From contig NW_006917095.1 of the NCBI RefSeq assembly GCF_000516985.1, positions 1,865,077 through 1,929,076 of the forward strand: a stretch of DNA of 64,000 nt, given 5' to 3'. How positions within the stretch are numbered: position 1 is the first letter of the stretch; each line of letters begins with the position of its first letter. The DNA is from Pestalotiopsis fici W106-1 (Eukaryota; Ascomycota; Sordariomycetes; Amphisphaeriales; Sporocadaceae). Of this stretch, positions 46,140-57,494 are shown piece by piece. Position numbers and translations under genes: made by a program. A model generated the notes under the pieces. It saw nothing but the letters and a program-made list of their open reading frames with translations, was not told the origin of the DNA and ran no database searches.

Positions 46140-49100
46140 ATGTTCGAAAAATCGCTTTACGACCTCATTCGAGGTATGCGAAACCACAAAGGAAACGAAA
46201 AGGGATATATTCAGAACTGTTTGAAGGAATGTCGCACCGAAATCCGCAGCCAGGACCTCGATCTCAAGGCTACGGCACTTTTAAAGCTCGTATATCTCGA
46301 GATGTTCGGACACGACATGTCATGGGCATCTTTCCATGTCTTAGAAGTCATGGCCTCGCCAAAATATCACCAGAAGCGTGTCGGATACCTTGGTGCCATA
46401 CAGAGCTTCCGTCCTGATACCGAAGTACTGATGCTAGCGACAAACTTGCTTAAGAAAGACGTTACAGGCGCTTCCACCACTACCATCGCCTTACCGATCA
46501 TCGCCTTGCCGCATCTCATTACCCCTTCTCTCGCTCTCTCGGTTCTCCCCGACCTATTGCCCCGCCTCGGCCACTCGAATCCTACCGTTCGAAAAAAGAC
46601 AATCGTAACGCTCTACAGAATGGCGTTGGTGTATCCCGAGGCGCTCAGAGCAGCATGGCCAAAAATCAAGGAAAAACTCATGGACCCCAATGAAGACCCG
46701 AGCGTCACCGCTGCTATTGTAAATGTCGTCTGTGAGCTAGGATGGCGCCGGCCAAATGACTTTCTCCCGTTGGCACCGAGGCTGTTTGAGCTGTTGGTGG
46801 ACAGTGGAAACAACTGGATGGCGATCAAATTGATCAAACTGGTACGAACATAATCTTGGCGCCCTCGAATCTTGCTTGTATTGACAATATTCAGTTTGCT
46901 ACTCTCACCCCCCTGGAGCCTAGACTTGTGCGTAAACTGCTTCCTCCCTTGACCGAGATCATCCGAACCACCCCCGCCATGTCACTCTTGTATGAATGTA
47001 TCAATGGCATTATACAAGGAGGTATTTTGGGTAGTGGTGATGACGATAGTGGCCGGGAAGAGATTGCTTCACTCTGTGTGAGCAAACTCCGTTCCATGAT
47101 CATGGTAGATGGTGACCCCAACCGTGAGTTTCTTCCTCTTCTGTGCAAGACAATTCCTAATCACTCTTGCTAGTCAAATATGTTGCGCTACTGGCCTTTA
47201 ATCAAATCGTGGTCACCCATCCCTGGTTAGTTGCCCAGCAGGAAGATGTGATCTTGGAATGTATCGACAGCACAGATATATCCATTCGAATCAAAGCTCT
47301 AGACTTGGTACAGGGCATGGTCAACAGTGACAATCTCGTCTCAATCGTCAGTCGTTTGATGAGGCAACTCAAGAACGCTTCTGCAGAAGAGCGCAACGCA
47401 TTGACCACGGACCCTACCGACCTCGAGTCAGATGAAGAAGCTCTTGAGAGGAGAATCAACCCTTCACAAAAATCCAAAGACCAAGCTCCTCCACTCCCAG
47501 ACGACTATCGGATCGATGTCATTAACCGTATCTTGAGCATGTGCTCTCAGCAGAATTACGGCAACTTGAGCGATTTTGAGTGGTACATTGATATACTTAC
47601 TCAACTTATTCGCACAGCACCTTTGCCACGCCCAGCCAATGATACAGATATGCTCACAGCCTCTGGAAAGTCGTATCCTGGAGATGTATCGGAAAGAATC
47701 GGCGACGAGCTAAGAACTATTACCGTCAAAGTCCCGGTGATCCGCCCAGCATGCCTGGAGGCTGCCGAAATTATAGTAAACCAGTTCAATACAGATGCAG
47801 CAACTGGATCCCTTGCCACCTGTGGGGCATTGAGGCCAATCGCTTGGATCATAGGAGAGTTTGCTCAAGACCTACGATCACCCGACGACTGCCTGAACAC
47901 GCTTCTTCACATGATCCCACGCGCCTCGGCTCCCGAATCATTGGCCGCGCTCGTGCAAGCATCCACGAAAATTTTCTCTTGGATTGCCAGCGACAGCCAG
48001 GCGCTATGGACACCCGAAAGAAAGTCGAAGATTGCGCTTTTGATGGCGAGGATCATCCACACGTTTGAACCGTTGACAATGCACCCGAATTTAGAAGTTC
48101 AGGAGAGATCAGTGGAGTTCTCTGAGTTGTTGAAGTTGACCGCCGAGGCCGTATCCGGCCAGGACAGTGCATTGGCTGAGGTGCAACACGATGCTCCTCT
48201 GCTATTGATTCAAGCGATTCCTTCACTATTTGCAGGATGGGAGCTGAATTCTGTCGCTGCTGGCGCTCAGAAGAATGTGCCGCTTCCAGATCAGCTCGAC
48301 CTTGATGAGCCCATCAACCCAAACCTCGAGTTTCTCTTGTCCTCAGCGGACAAGATCACACTCCCAGCCGATGAGACTGACGAGTTTGAGATCTACTATA
48401 ACAAACGACCACCTCCGACTAGCATTGCGTCGGAGCCAGCCATCAGTCGACTTGTGGAAGCCAAGGAAGAGTCAATCGGGTCTTATCAGCAACCGACCGA
48501 AGACTCATACCTGGATGCAGATATTCTCGCTAGACGAAAGGCTGAGCGTCTTGAACGAAATCGTGATGATCCATTCTATATTGGAGAGACCAGCAGCCTG
48601 ACGGGAACCTCAACACCTATTCATAACATTCTACGAAACTCGAACGGACCTGACTTTGATGTCGATTCAATACCTGTAATGGAGCTTGATCTCAACCAAC
48701 TCAACGCCGGAGTAAGCGGGAATGCGCCGACACAAAAGCCCATGTCTGTGCGACCGAAGCCACGGCAGAAGATTGTCATTGCTGCTGATGAGACGCTGAA
48801 CGGTAGTGGTGGTTCTACGCCTCGAAACTACGATTCTGAGAATAATTCGGATAGTATGGCCAAGCAAAAGACCAAGAAAACGAAATCGGCAGCTTTACTT
48901 GGTATCAGCTCTGCCAATTTGGGATCATTCAACCTAGAGGACGATCCCAATAGCCGTGGGCATGACTTTGAGGCCAAACAGCGCGAAGAAGCTGAGATGG
49001 CTCAGGCTATGAAGGAGGTTGAGCGACTGCGGCTTGAGATGCAACGTGCTAATGAGCGAATACAAGTAGCACACGGTGTGGATGCGGATGGTACGGTAGT

Positions 49101-49323
49101 CAAGAAGAAGAAGAAGAAGACCACCATCCCTGCTGTGGAGGACGCGGATGGCGTTGTCCAGGTGAAGAAAAAGAAGAAGAAGAAGGCAACGGCAGTCCAG
49201 GAGGGCCAAGATGAGAATGCAGCTGCCGCAAGTGAACCCACTGCCACTCCAGAGCAGACTCCGGAAGCAGTAAAGCCAAAGAAGAAGAAGAAGAAAGCAA
49301 GGGCCGCTGAAATCCAAGATTAG
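46140..49323 (+). CDS. apl5: AP-3 adaptor complex subunit delta
   Basis: Three exons, 46140-46841, 46895-47123 and 47174-49323, give 1026 residues. The start MFEKSLYDLIRGMRNHKGNE and the following IQNCLKECRTEIRSQDLDLK are the conserved AP-3 delta N-terminus. The adaptin HEAT-repeat trunk covers about the first 600 residues (LKLVYLEMFGHDMSWASFHV; LGHSNPTVRKKTIVTLYRMA; LRPIAWIIGEFAQDLRSPDD). A flexible hinge with YYNKRPPP and a coiled segment follows. The tail has three polylysine tracts. AP-3 carries cargo such as alkaline phosphatase and the Vam3 SNARE from Golgi directly to vacuole. Both introns (53 and 50 nt) have standard ends. Confidence 0.95.
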
Positions 49324-49801
49324 GCACAATTCTTCAAAAATGAGATCAATCAGAGTTATTAAAGTACATAAAATGACTACTTGCCCTATGATCAAGTCCT
49401 AGGATTCAGTCATTGCTTGGGGACTCAGGCAGCAGTGAAAGCAAAAAAGCGTTTTTATGACAAGATCGATCTAGAGTGTGGATATTCATCAGGTCAAATC
49501 CAGTAGTAAACGTCGCCACCTAGAAGCATGCTTGAACTTATTCCAGGCCTGCTTGGCAGTCATATGCGCATATAAGCTTCGCCCACAACGCAGATCAAAG
49601 GATGGATGGCCACCTAGAGCAGAAGGTCATTCTACTTCTTGCCCAGCATATCGCAATGACACATAATGAAGTATACAACACTTTACAGTCTATCCTAGAG
49701 TACACTCGTCTTGATTCAACAATGCTGTAGACAATACGAGGCAATGGCATTTACTCAAGACTACTACCAGTTGCGAACTTTGGTCGAGCCAAAGAGTAGT
49801 T
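49324..49801. other. Convergent gap
   Basis: 478 bp between the stops of apl5 and the GH43 gene; nothing recognised. Confidence 0.55.
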
Positions 49802-51145
49802 TCAAGAAAACTGCCACCAATCAATATTGAACAATGGATCACTGCCATTGCCACGGAAAACAAGGAACAAATCCTGCACTTCGGCGGCATCTTCGACGGA
49901 ACAGGTGACAGTTTCCCAGCTTTGCCAGCCCCCAGTACTAGGGACAGAACAAGTGCCTATGAGCGTGCCATCAATGCTGCCAATGCGTAGTTCAATCTCG
50001 CCGCCAGCCAGCGCAGAGGCAACGGAGGCAGCATACGATGCCGCACCAGCGCCAAAGTCGACTCCCTTGACCTTGATATAATCTCCCTCGTTGATCCAGC
50101 AAACATTGAGACCCCCTTCACTGCAGTCTTCAGTCTCTATGCCCACAGACCATGCCATTGTCTCGGCCTCTTGACGCACGTACGGGTCGAGGTATCCGAC
50201 CTGAGATGGGCCGCCCGTGGTCATTGGAATAAGTGGAATGGAGCCGTCGGTGTTGTAAGCGAAGCTTTCCTCAGCTACGGACCGGGTGAAACCACTGCCA
50301 CCAGGCAGGGCACCATTGTGGTAGAAGAAATAGGAACCACCCTTGAAGTCGACGAGCCCTGGATGATTGGTGAAGCTGGCGCCTTCTGCTGCCATGATCA
50401 AACCGCCATACGTCCAAGGGCCCGTAGCACTCGGGCCAGTCGAGTAGCGGATATCTTCTGCACAACAGTTCGCCGCGTAGACGAGGTAGTAGATTCCATT
50501 GCGTTTGTATATCCAGGGTCCCTCCTCAAAGGTCGTATTGCGGTCTGGATTCCCTTCTCGCGTGCCAAAGCCCTCAGTAGTGAGCTCGACCTGCGTGGCG
50601 CCGCCACTGAGGGATATCATGTCCTCATTGAGCTTGGCATACCAGAGGTTCGGATTGCCCCAATACAAGTAAGCCTGGCCGTCGTCGTCAATGAAGACGG
50701 TGGGATCAATCTCCCCGTTCTCAACGAGGGGACCTCCAATGGCGTCCTCATAGGGGCCAGTGACGCTATCGCTCACGCCGACCCCAATAGCCATGCGGCC
50801 GCCGCTGTGCCTAACGGGGACGTAGTAGTAAAACTTGTCGTTGCGGGCAATCACCTGGCCGGCCCAGGCCCTGTCTGAAGCCCAGGTAAAAGTAGCCAGG
50901 CTCATGGGTGACGCATGGTGTTGCCAGTTGACCATGTCGGCGGACGAGAACAAGCGCCAGTCGCGCATGTCGTAGGTGGTGGCATTGTCTTCATCGTGTC
51001 CGGTAAATAGGTAGACACGGTCACCGTAGACTAGTGGTGCTGGATCTGCGGTGTAGATGTCTTGAACAATGGGATTGTCTGCTCTGGCGCCGCTGAGCCA
51101 AGTCATCGTGGCCAGCAAGGATGGCCAAGACGTCGAGATCTTCAT
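49802..51145 (-). CDS. Secreted GH43 glycosidase with C-terminal CBM6-type module
   Basis: A single exon of 447 residues; the ATG for MKISTSWPSLLATMTWLSGA gives a signal peptide (likely cut after ARA). The five-blade propeller motifs follow: DIYTADPAPLVYGDRVYLFT with the general base Asp34, NGEIDPTVFIDDDGQAYLYW with the modulating Asp, and FEEGPWIYKRNGIYYLVYAA with the acid Glu. The last 130 residues (AETMAWSVGIETEDCSEGGL; WINEGDYIKVKGVDFG; WQSWETVTCSV) form a CBM6-like beta-sandwich. This order occurs in arabinoxylan arabinofuranohydrolases and beta-xylosidases; which of the two cannot be told. It acts outside the cell on hemicellulose and sits head to head with the GH3 gene. Confidence 0.9.
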   Translation of the reverse strand: MKISTSWPSLLATMTWLSGARADNPIVQDIYTADPAPLVYGDRVYLFTGHDEDNATTYDMRDWRLFSSADMVNWQHHASPMSLATFTWASDRAWAGQVIARNDKFYYYVPVRHSGGRMAIGVGVSDSVTGPYEDAIGGPLVENGEIDPTVFIDDDGQAYLYWGNPNLWYAKLNEDMISLSGGATQVELTTEGFGTREGNPDRNTTFEEGPWIYKRNGIYYLVYAANCCAEDIRYSTGPSATGPWTYGGLIMAAEGASFTNHPGLVDFKGGSYFFYHNGALPGGSGFTRSVAEESFAYNTDGSIPLIPMTTGGPSQVGYLDPYVRQEAETMAWSVGIETEDCSEGGLNVCWINEGDYIKVKGVDFGAGAASYAASVASALAGGEIELRIGSIDGTLIGTCSVPSTGGWQSWETVTCSVEDAAEVQDLFLVFRGNGSDPLFNIDWWQFS

Positions 51146-51264
51146 TTTGGAAAAGGGACTGTATGTTATGACCTCCAGGTCAGCGAAAGACAATTTGTCT
51201 TTGTTGCATAAAGCTGTCTGCCTGCCAATGTGATTTGATGATAAGTCTGGGTATCTTTTGGTCT

Positions 51265-51272
51265 CTTATATA
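51265..51272 (-). promoter_or_regulatory. TATA box of the GH43 gene
   Basis: TATATAAG on the minus strand, 119 bp upstream of the ATG at 51145. Confidence 0.6.
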
Positions 51273-51914
51273 CCCCATCCTCGAGACATTCATAGTCTTT
51301 GGCTTCCACGAGAAAGAAACTTGCGACAGCTGTTTAGGAGAACCATTCCCCCACAGCAAGTATCGATCGCTCGTCACATAGATACTTAGTTAGACAAGGC
51401 AATCGGTATGTTCGCATCAAGAACCAAGACTATTTCCCCTGGTAGGTTTCAAGCGCACAAATCGATATTTGAGTCCAACGAGTTGCCAAGATGATACACG
51501 ATGCACGTGCATAGTACAAAATAACAGAATATGGGGTTCCAAATTTTTGAATGTTACTTCGATCCTTTTATGCCGACCAATGCGAAGCCAGACTTTGTGC
51601 GAGCCTGTATTGCTGCCGCCAATTTATTCTCAACATTATAGTGCGTTAGGGCGCTTAATCAAGATTATACCCCTACAAACAGCCAGGACTGGTCGAGGGA
51701 TGTCGCAGGAAAGACGGGCGAATTTGTGCTCCACCACTCAGTGCAGTTGATAAATTGTCCTTCGTGCCATCTAAAAGCCCCCTTCGCATATTTCAATCAC
51801 AACAGTAGCCCAATTTTTCCAGACATGATATTGTGTCTAATTTTATTATCAAGTGCCCTCGAATGTGCCCGTTTTATTCAAGGTCTAATAGTCGATATGA
51901 TCCCTAATCCAGCC

Positions 51915-51963
51915 ATCGAGAAATGCTTAAAGACAGTGCTTGAGTCTCTTAGCATTTCTCGAT
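51915..51963. repeat. Perfect-arm inverted repeat (hairpin)
   Basis: ATCGAGAAATGCT at 51915-51927 pairs with AGCATTTCTCGAT at 51951-51963 over 13 bp without mismatch. The stem continues inward to 51934/51944 with two mismatches, giving 18 pairs in 20-nt arms and a 9-nt loop. Confidence 0.85.
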
Positions 51964-52314
51964 TGGTAATGTACGCTTGGGCATGAGATAGAATATGGTT
52001 TTCATCTACTATTACTGGTCCGGTAGCACAAGATAGTAATTACAAATAGCTTATACCTTTGCTATTTCTCTTATCCCCTCTTCAATTATTATTGCATATG
52101 TACGACGAGTCGCGAGAATCCAGATTGTGCTTTGTGTAATGTCTGGAAAGAATACGATCTGCGGCATAATGTAGTAGATTTTGCGGCTGTTGTCAAGATG
52201 CGAACTCTCGGCACGGGAACGGTGTGTGATCATGGAATATGAAAGATCCACTAGGAAATGGCAATGTTGATTTTCTCCATAATATCCCTCCCCCAAGAAC
52301 TTAATTCCCCAACT

Positions 52315-52351
52315 CCCCGCGTTCTCCGCATGCCGCTCCTATATAGGCTAA
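52315..52351 (+). promoter_or_regulatory. XlnR/Xyr1-type GGCTAA site with two CreA-like sites
   Basis: GGCTAA (followed by A) at 52346-52351 matches the consensus of the xylanase activators XlnR/Xyr1. CCCCGC at 52315-52320 and CTCCGC at 52324-52329 fit the reverse of the CreA repressor site SYGGRG. The cluster is about 420 bp upstream of the GH3 ATG. The words are short, so chance matches are possible; the gene pair makes regulation plausible. Confidence 0.5.
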
Positions 52352-52691
52352 ATACATTTTGGAGATTCTCTTCAAGGATCTGCGCTTCGACCTCAACTCA
52401 TGATGCTCTATAGCTGCGTCCATATCTCCATAAACGACAATTGATTGGTGCGGGAAAAAGTCGGAAGACCAGCTGCACAAATCCTTGATTCGTTTGCTCT
52501 GCGGCTTGATGTTATACATATCCACGGTATACTGCCCGGCAATGACGCAGTGAATATTATTAGCTTTCACCGAGGTATTCCATCAGGTTTAATTGGTGTA
52601 AGTGGAACCACAGAATGAAAAGGACCGTCTTTTCGAGCGGAGAACATCACGCGTTTTCTGGTTTCGAGAAGATGTCGAGCACGAGACCCGA

Positions 52692-52699
52692 TATAAAAG
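52692..52699 (+). promoter_or_regulatory. TATA box of the GH3 gene
   Basis: TATAAAAG, 71 bp before the ATG at 52770. Confidence 0.6.
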
Positions 52700-52769
52700 G
52701 TTGGACATCCGGGACACACGAGGGGATTTTCTCGATGTGAGTCGACACAACGATTCAAAATATCCAGCA

Positions 52770-55291
52770 ATGTCCGTCCTACGTGGAACAGCGTTGAGCC
52801 TGCTGGTTTCGGGAGCGGCGGCGGCCGGCCACCTCTTCCCGGACTGTGCCAATGGACCTCTCTCCAACAATACCATTTGCGATACCAGCGCCTCTGTCCC
52901 GGACCGTGCCAAGGCTCTCGTTGCGGTATTGACCACGCCGGAAAAGTTTCAACTTGTCGGCAGCACCTCGCCGGGGGTCCCGCGTCTTGGGCTTCCGAGC
53001 TACGAATGGTGGCGTAAGTGGTCAACGAGGATTTGAAAGCTCGGCTTTCACTAGGACTGTCTAGGTACTAACGACGACGATAGAGGAGGCATTGCATGGA
53101 GTAGCGAGTTCCCCTGGAGTTCAGTTTGCTTCTTCTGGGAATTACTCTTATGCTACATCCTTTCCGCAACCCATTCTGATGGGGGCAGCATTCGATGATG
53201 CCCTCATTGAAGCAGTTGCCACGGTGATTAGCACAGAAGCAAGGGCTTTTAATAATGCCAACCGTTCTGGGCTGGATTATTGGACACCAAATAGTGAGTA
53301 AAATCCATAACAATATTTATCCTATCCAACGAGTGTTGAAGGCGATAATGGGTAACATGAGTTCCATAATGCCACTGGAAACCTAATGACCGGCAGGGGT
53401 ATTCATATGTCCATATTTGCAATAACGTCTACTGACATCAAACATTACAGTCAACCCTTACCGCGATCCACGATGGGGACGTGGTCAGGAGACGCCGGGA
53501 GAAGACCCCTTCCACATCAAGTCCTACGTCAAGGCGCTCATCAGCGGTCTTCAGGGAGATGATCCAGATTACCTCAAGGTCGTGGCAACCTGCAAGCATT
53601 TTGCCGGTTATGACATTGAGAACTGGGGCGGCAACGAGCGCTATGGGTTCGACGCCATCATCAACTCGCAAGAATTGAGTGAGTACTATATGCAGCCCTT
53701 CAAGGCTTGCGCAAGAGATGCAAAAGTCGCATCCATCATGTGCTCGTACAATGCACTCAACGGAGTACCGACCTGCGCCAATTCGTATATTCTACAAGAC
53801 GTCCTTAGAGATCACTGGAATTGGACCGACGACGGCTTCTATGTGGTATCTGATTGCGATGCTATACAAAATGTCTTTCTGCCGCACAACTACTCGCTTA
53901 CACGAGAGGGCGCCGCTGCCGACTCGCTCATTGCCGGCACCGATCTCAATTGCGGGACGTACTACCCATTGCACCTCCCTGCTGCCTATGAGCAAGGCCT
54001 CTTTGACGATACCGTGATTGACCAGGCCTTGGTCCGGTTGTACTCGGCACAAGTCAGACTGGGCATGTTTGATCCGGCGTCATCGACTGCGTACCGCTCT
54101 CTTGCCTTTGCCGACGTCAACACTCCAGAGGCGCAAGAGCTGGCTCTCAAGGCAGCAGAAGAGGGCATCGTGCTGATCAAGAACGACGGGACCCTACCGC
54201 TGGCGATACCCGAGACTGGAAACCTGACGATTGCTCTCGTCGGCCCCTGGGCTAATGCATCCGCCGCCCAGATGCAGGGCAACTACGCCGGCATCGCCCC
54301 TTTTGTGCACAACCCGCTGACGGCGGCGAATTCTCTAGAGGGCGTCAACGTGGTATACGGCGGCAGCCCCGGTGACCCGACGACCGACTCCTGGCCGGCG
54401 GCGCTTTGGGCAGGTCTGACGGCGGACGTCATCATCTACGTTGACGGATCCAACAGTGGCGAAGAGCAGGACCGAAACACGATCCACTGGACGGGAGAGC
54501 GCCAGGACATCATGACGCAGATTGCGGGCTTGGGCAAGCCCTTTGTCCTGGTGCAGATGGGCGACCAGCTCGACGACGCGCCGTACCTGCGCCACGAAAA
54601 CGTCTCGGCCATCCTATGGGCGGGCTTCCCGGGCCAAGCGGGCGGTGATGCCATTATGAACATCATTACGGGAGCTACGGCGCCTGCCGGTCGCCTGCCC
54701 GTTACCCAGTACCCGGCAGACTACGTTAACCGGGTTGCCATGACGGACATGAGCCTCCGTCCCAACGAGACGACCGGCAACCCGGGCCGGACGTACCAGT
54801 GGTTTGGCGAGGCGACGGTGCCGTTTGGACACGGACTGCACTATACTGAGTTTGATATTTCCATCACGGGCAATGCCACCGACGATGCGGGCTGGGACAT
54901 TGGCGAGCTCATTGCGGCCTGTAACGAGGAGTACAAGGACCTCTGCCCATTCCAGAGCGTCGCCGTGGCCGTTGATAACACGGGCAATGTCACCTCCGAC
55001 TATGTGGCGCTCGGCTTCCTCGCCGGCGCATTCGGCCCGGAGCCGTACCCGCTCAAGCAGCTGGTGGCATACCAGCGACTCTTTGACTTGGCGCCTGGGT
55101 CTGCTACGGCGACAGTCGTGCTCAACTTGACCCTGGGAAGTCTCGGCAGGCACGACGAGGCTGGCAACTTGGTCTTGTACCCTGGGGCGTACAGTCTGTT
55201 GGTTGACGTTCCAACAAGGGCGACTTGGAATTTCACCTTGACTGGAGATAGCGTTGTGCTAGAGGAATGGCCTCAGGACACGGGTCACTGA
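52770..55291 (+). CDS. Secreted GH3 beta-xylosidase (XlnD/Bxl1 type)
   Basis: Three exons, 52770-53013, 53084-53293 and 53451-55291, give 764 residues. The signal peptide is MSVLRGTALSLLVSGAAAAG. GH3 landmarks are [59 protein letters not shown] and the nucleophile block YVVSDCDAI with Asp286. The second domain has AEEGIVLIKNDGTLPL and WAGFPGQAGGDAIMNIITG, and the C-terminal FnIII-like domain is present. The [13 protein letters not shown] form is typical of fungal xylosidases rather than beta-glucosidases. It releases xylose from xylo-oligosaccharides outside the cell. The first intron contains a GTACTAAC branch; both introns keep frame. It is paired head to head with the GH43 gene. Confidence 0.94.
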
Positions 55292-55748
55292 GACAACAAT
55301 GAGGCAGCAATCTAAAACACAGTCCGTAAAGATAGTAATGCATAATGTGGTAGAAAGGTTGAACTACCTGGTTAGCAAGGAAATAAAATGTGGAGACTGA
55401 CAAAGTTTACCAGCAGCGTGTCATTGTTGGCAATGTCTCCCGTGTTGCAAAAGTGTAACCTGGAATATGATATAAAGTTATCAATTAAACTATAGCTGAT
55501 TAAACATTGTGATATCAACCCGATCCAAGCTTAGATCGTTTTGAAACTCTAGATTTGATGAACCCCGGAACGCCTCGCGAATGCAAAATTCTGATCCATT
55601 CTTAGATTCGTGCCATCATTTTCCTTCTCGTATCATCATGTCGTTCTGCCCCCGGATATATGGTATCTTTTTCTAAAGTAGTGCGTACGTAGCACTTGAA
55701 TGCATGTAGGCGCCGTGCAGCGCGTTCATTGAGACGCTATCCTTTTCT
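55292..55748. other. Convergent gap
   Basis: 457 bp between the GH3 and Sfk1 stops; AT-rich 3'-type sequence only. Confidence 0.55.
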
Positions 55749-56713
55749 CTAAAAGTTCGCGCCGCGTGGTTGATATCCGTTGTTCATTGGTCGTGTGCTG
55801 TCCTCCGTGTATCGCGGGTTGCCGGAGAGGTTGCTACCGGAGTGGTGGTAGTTCTCCTCCATTTGGTTTGGCGAATGCTCGGCCATACCGGCAGTCTTGA
55901 AGCCCATGCCGCGCTTGGTCTTGACGGCTGGCCACAGGTCGATGAAGAACGAAAAGACGTAGAAGGAGAAGACAAATGCAATCACCCATTCCAAAATGGC
56001 AGCCACATTGTAGTTCTTTCTAAAGTTCGTAACGGCGAAGGCGATGGCAAGAACCAGTTCGACAAGGACAAAGACGAGCTTGACCCAGAAGGAAATGCGA
56101 AGAACGCGGTGTTCGCGGTTTCCTGTGTGGTGGTTAGTCAGGCTCAAGACATATGGTACAACAACAACAAGGTCAACTTACTGATTCCCAGGCGTTGGTA
56201 TTCCCAGCAGATAAAGATGGCCGAGAGTAGGTATCCGGCAATAAAAAGCAAGAGAAAAATGTCGTGCAACTTGGGATAATGGGCAGTGTCAAATCCAGAG
56301 AGGAAGCAAAGTCCAACGGTGCCGACGAGGGCGAAGAAGATGGTGAGACCCGAAAGAATCTTTTCGCCGATGGTTGTGTTGGGAACCAGACGCCCCTTGT
56401 GTCGCAGCCATCTGTCGGTCGCAAAAGACAGATCCAAGAAGATGGTTGTAATGCAACACCCAACCACGAACAAGGGCTTCAATTCCGCGGCACCGACGTC
56501 TGAAATGTAGGCAATGCGCTGCGAGTCTCCCATGGACGAATAATGCGTTCTATGGGTATCAATAATCCAGTGTAGCAGCAGACCTAGAAGGGTCGCTAGC
56601 CACATCAAACCCGAAATGACGGGAAACCACTGTGTCGCGCGTCAGCATATTTACCACTTGACGTGTCGTGATGATTATCAACAATCACTTACCCAGTAAG
56701 AAAAGAACTTCAT
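55749..56713 (-). CDS. sfk1: Sfk1/Frag1/DRAM-family plasma-membrane protein
   Basis: Three exons on the minus strand, 56713-56693, 56629-56182 and 56122-55749, give 280 residues. Exon 1 encodes only MKFFSYW. About six hydrophobic helices follow, e.g. VISGLMWLATLLGLLLHW, LFVVGCCITTIFLDLSFAT, ILSGLTIFFALVGTVGLCFL, DIFLLLFIAGYLLSAIFICW, ISFWVKLVFVLVELVLAIAF and WVIAFVFSFYVFSFFIDLWP. The motif VGAAELKPLFVVG in the first loop region and the polar cytosolic tail are typical of the family. In yeast Sfk1 supports Stt4 PI4-kinase at the plasma membrane and phospholipid asymmetry. Introns are standard (GTAAGT donors, CAG acceptors). Divergent from kin28. Confidence 0.85.
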
Positions 56714-57494
56714 CGTGGCTGCGACGTTGCAAATGACTGCAGCACGCAGATTGTGAGAATGTTTTTTTTTTGTTGGAATTTGAAATTGTTTGTGGTCGGG
56801 TCTAGGAAAGAAAAAAAATTGACAGGCAAGGGAAGATTATATTACTAGTAATGCTGTGGTCTTGTTGTCAGGCTCAGCGGCTCGACTCAGGCCTGGGTGT
56901 CGTCATATTAAGTGGACTTTGCTGGGCTTGGGTTGCGATGGTCGATGGTCTGCTGTTGGCTGCTCCCCCGGACGCGCAATCCCGGGGTCCTTCTTAACGC
57001 CGGTAGGTATGGCTCGTGAACAACAGAGCCACTCTGGGCTGCGTCAGTACAATCTCGGTATTGCGCTGATCGAGACACTAAGAAAACTAGCAGGTTCTAG
57101 GCTGGGTTACTTCCAGTCTTTCCAGTTCCTGTTCCGGCTCAATTGTCGCAGACTCCTACACTGGATCGAGGTAATCGTTGCAGTGGTTGACCATGATTTT
57201 TGATGACCATGACGTCAATGCCGGGGGCCCGTCGGTAGGCCAACATCAAGACCCCTGCAGACGATCCCCTTTTGGGTGGATCAGCTCACTCCGCGCTAGG
57301 CTTGATTTGAGCTTGGACCTTTTGCAGCTCGACAGCCTCGTCAAGCCATCACACAACGACGACCAATAACGAGCTTCTGCGACTACCGCACCTCGTCGAC
57401 GCAGTAAGGCTGGGGATCAAACCATCCCGCTTCCTCGACCGCAGTCAAACCTTGAGATTGGATCTAGCTCAGTCGCATTGAGCCTGCCGCAATC
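56714..57494. promoter_or_regulatory. Divergent promoter region sfk1/kin28
   Basis: 781 bp between the two starts, with a T-run near 56763-56771. The 115-codon plus-strand frame at 56856 lacks an ATG and is not supported. Confidence 0.5.

Larger units (their letters stand above)
51146..52769. promoter_or_regulatory. Shared divergent promoter of GH43 and GH3 genes
   Basis: 1.6 kb between the two signal-peptide starts. It contains a TATA element for each gene, a GGCTAAA word, two CYCCRS (CreA-like) words and a long hairpin, each listed separately. A minus-strand frame at 52301-52585 has no ATG and matches nothing I know. Confidence 0.6.

Noticed and set aside
52301..52585. Minus-strand frame of about 94 codons near the GH3 start
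   Set aside because: No in-frame ATG, preceded by a stop, no splice acceptor or family; it overlaps the regulatory region.
56856..57203. 115-codon plus-strand frame upstream of kin28
   Set aside because: Begins with GTG, no ATG or domain; lies in a divergent promoter.
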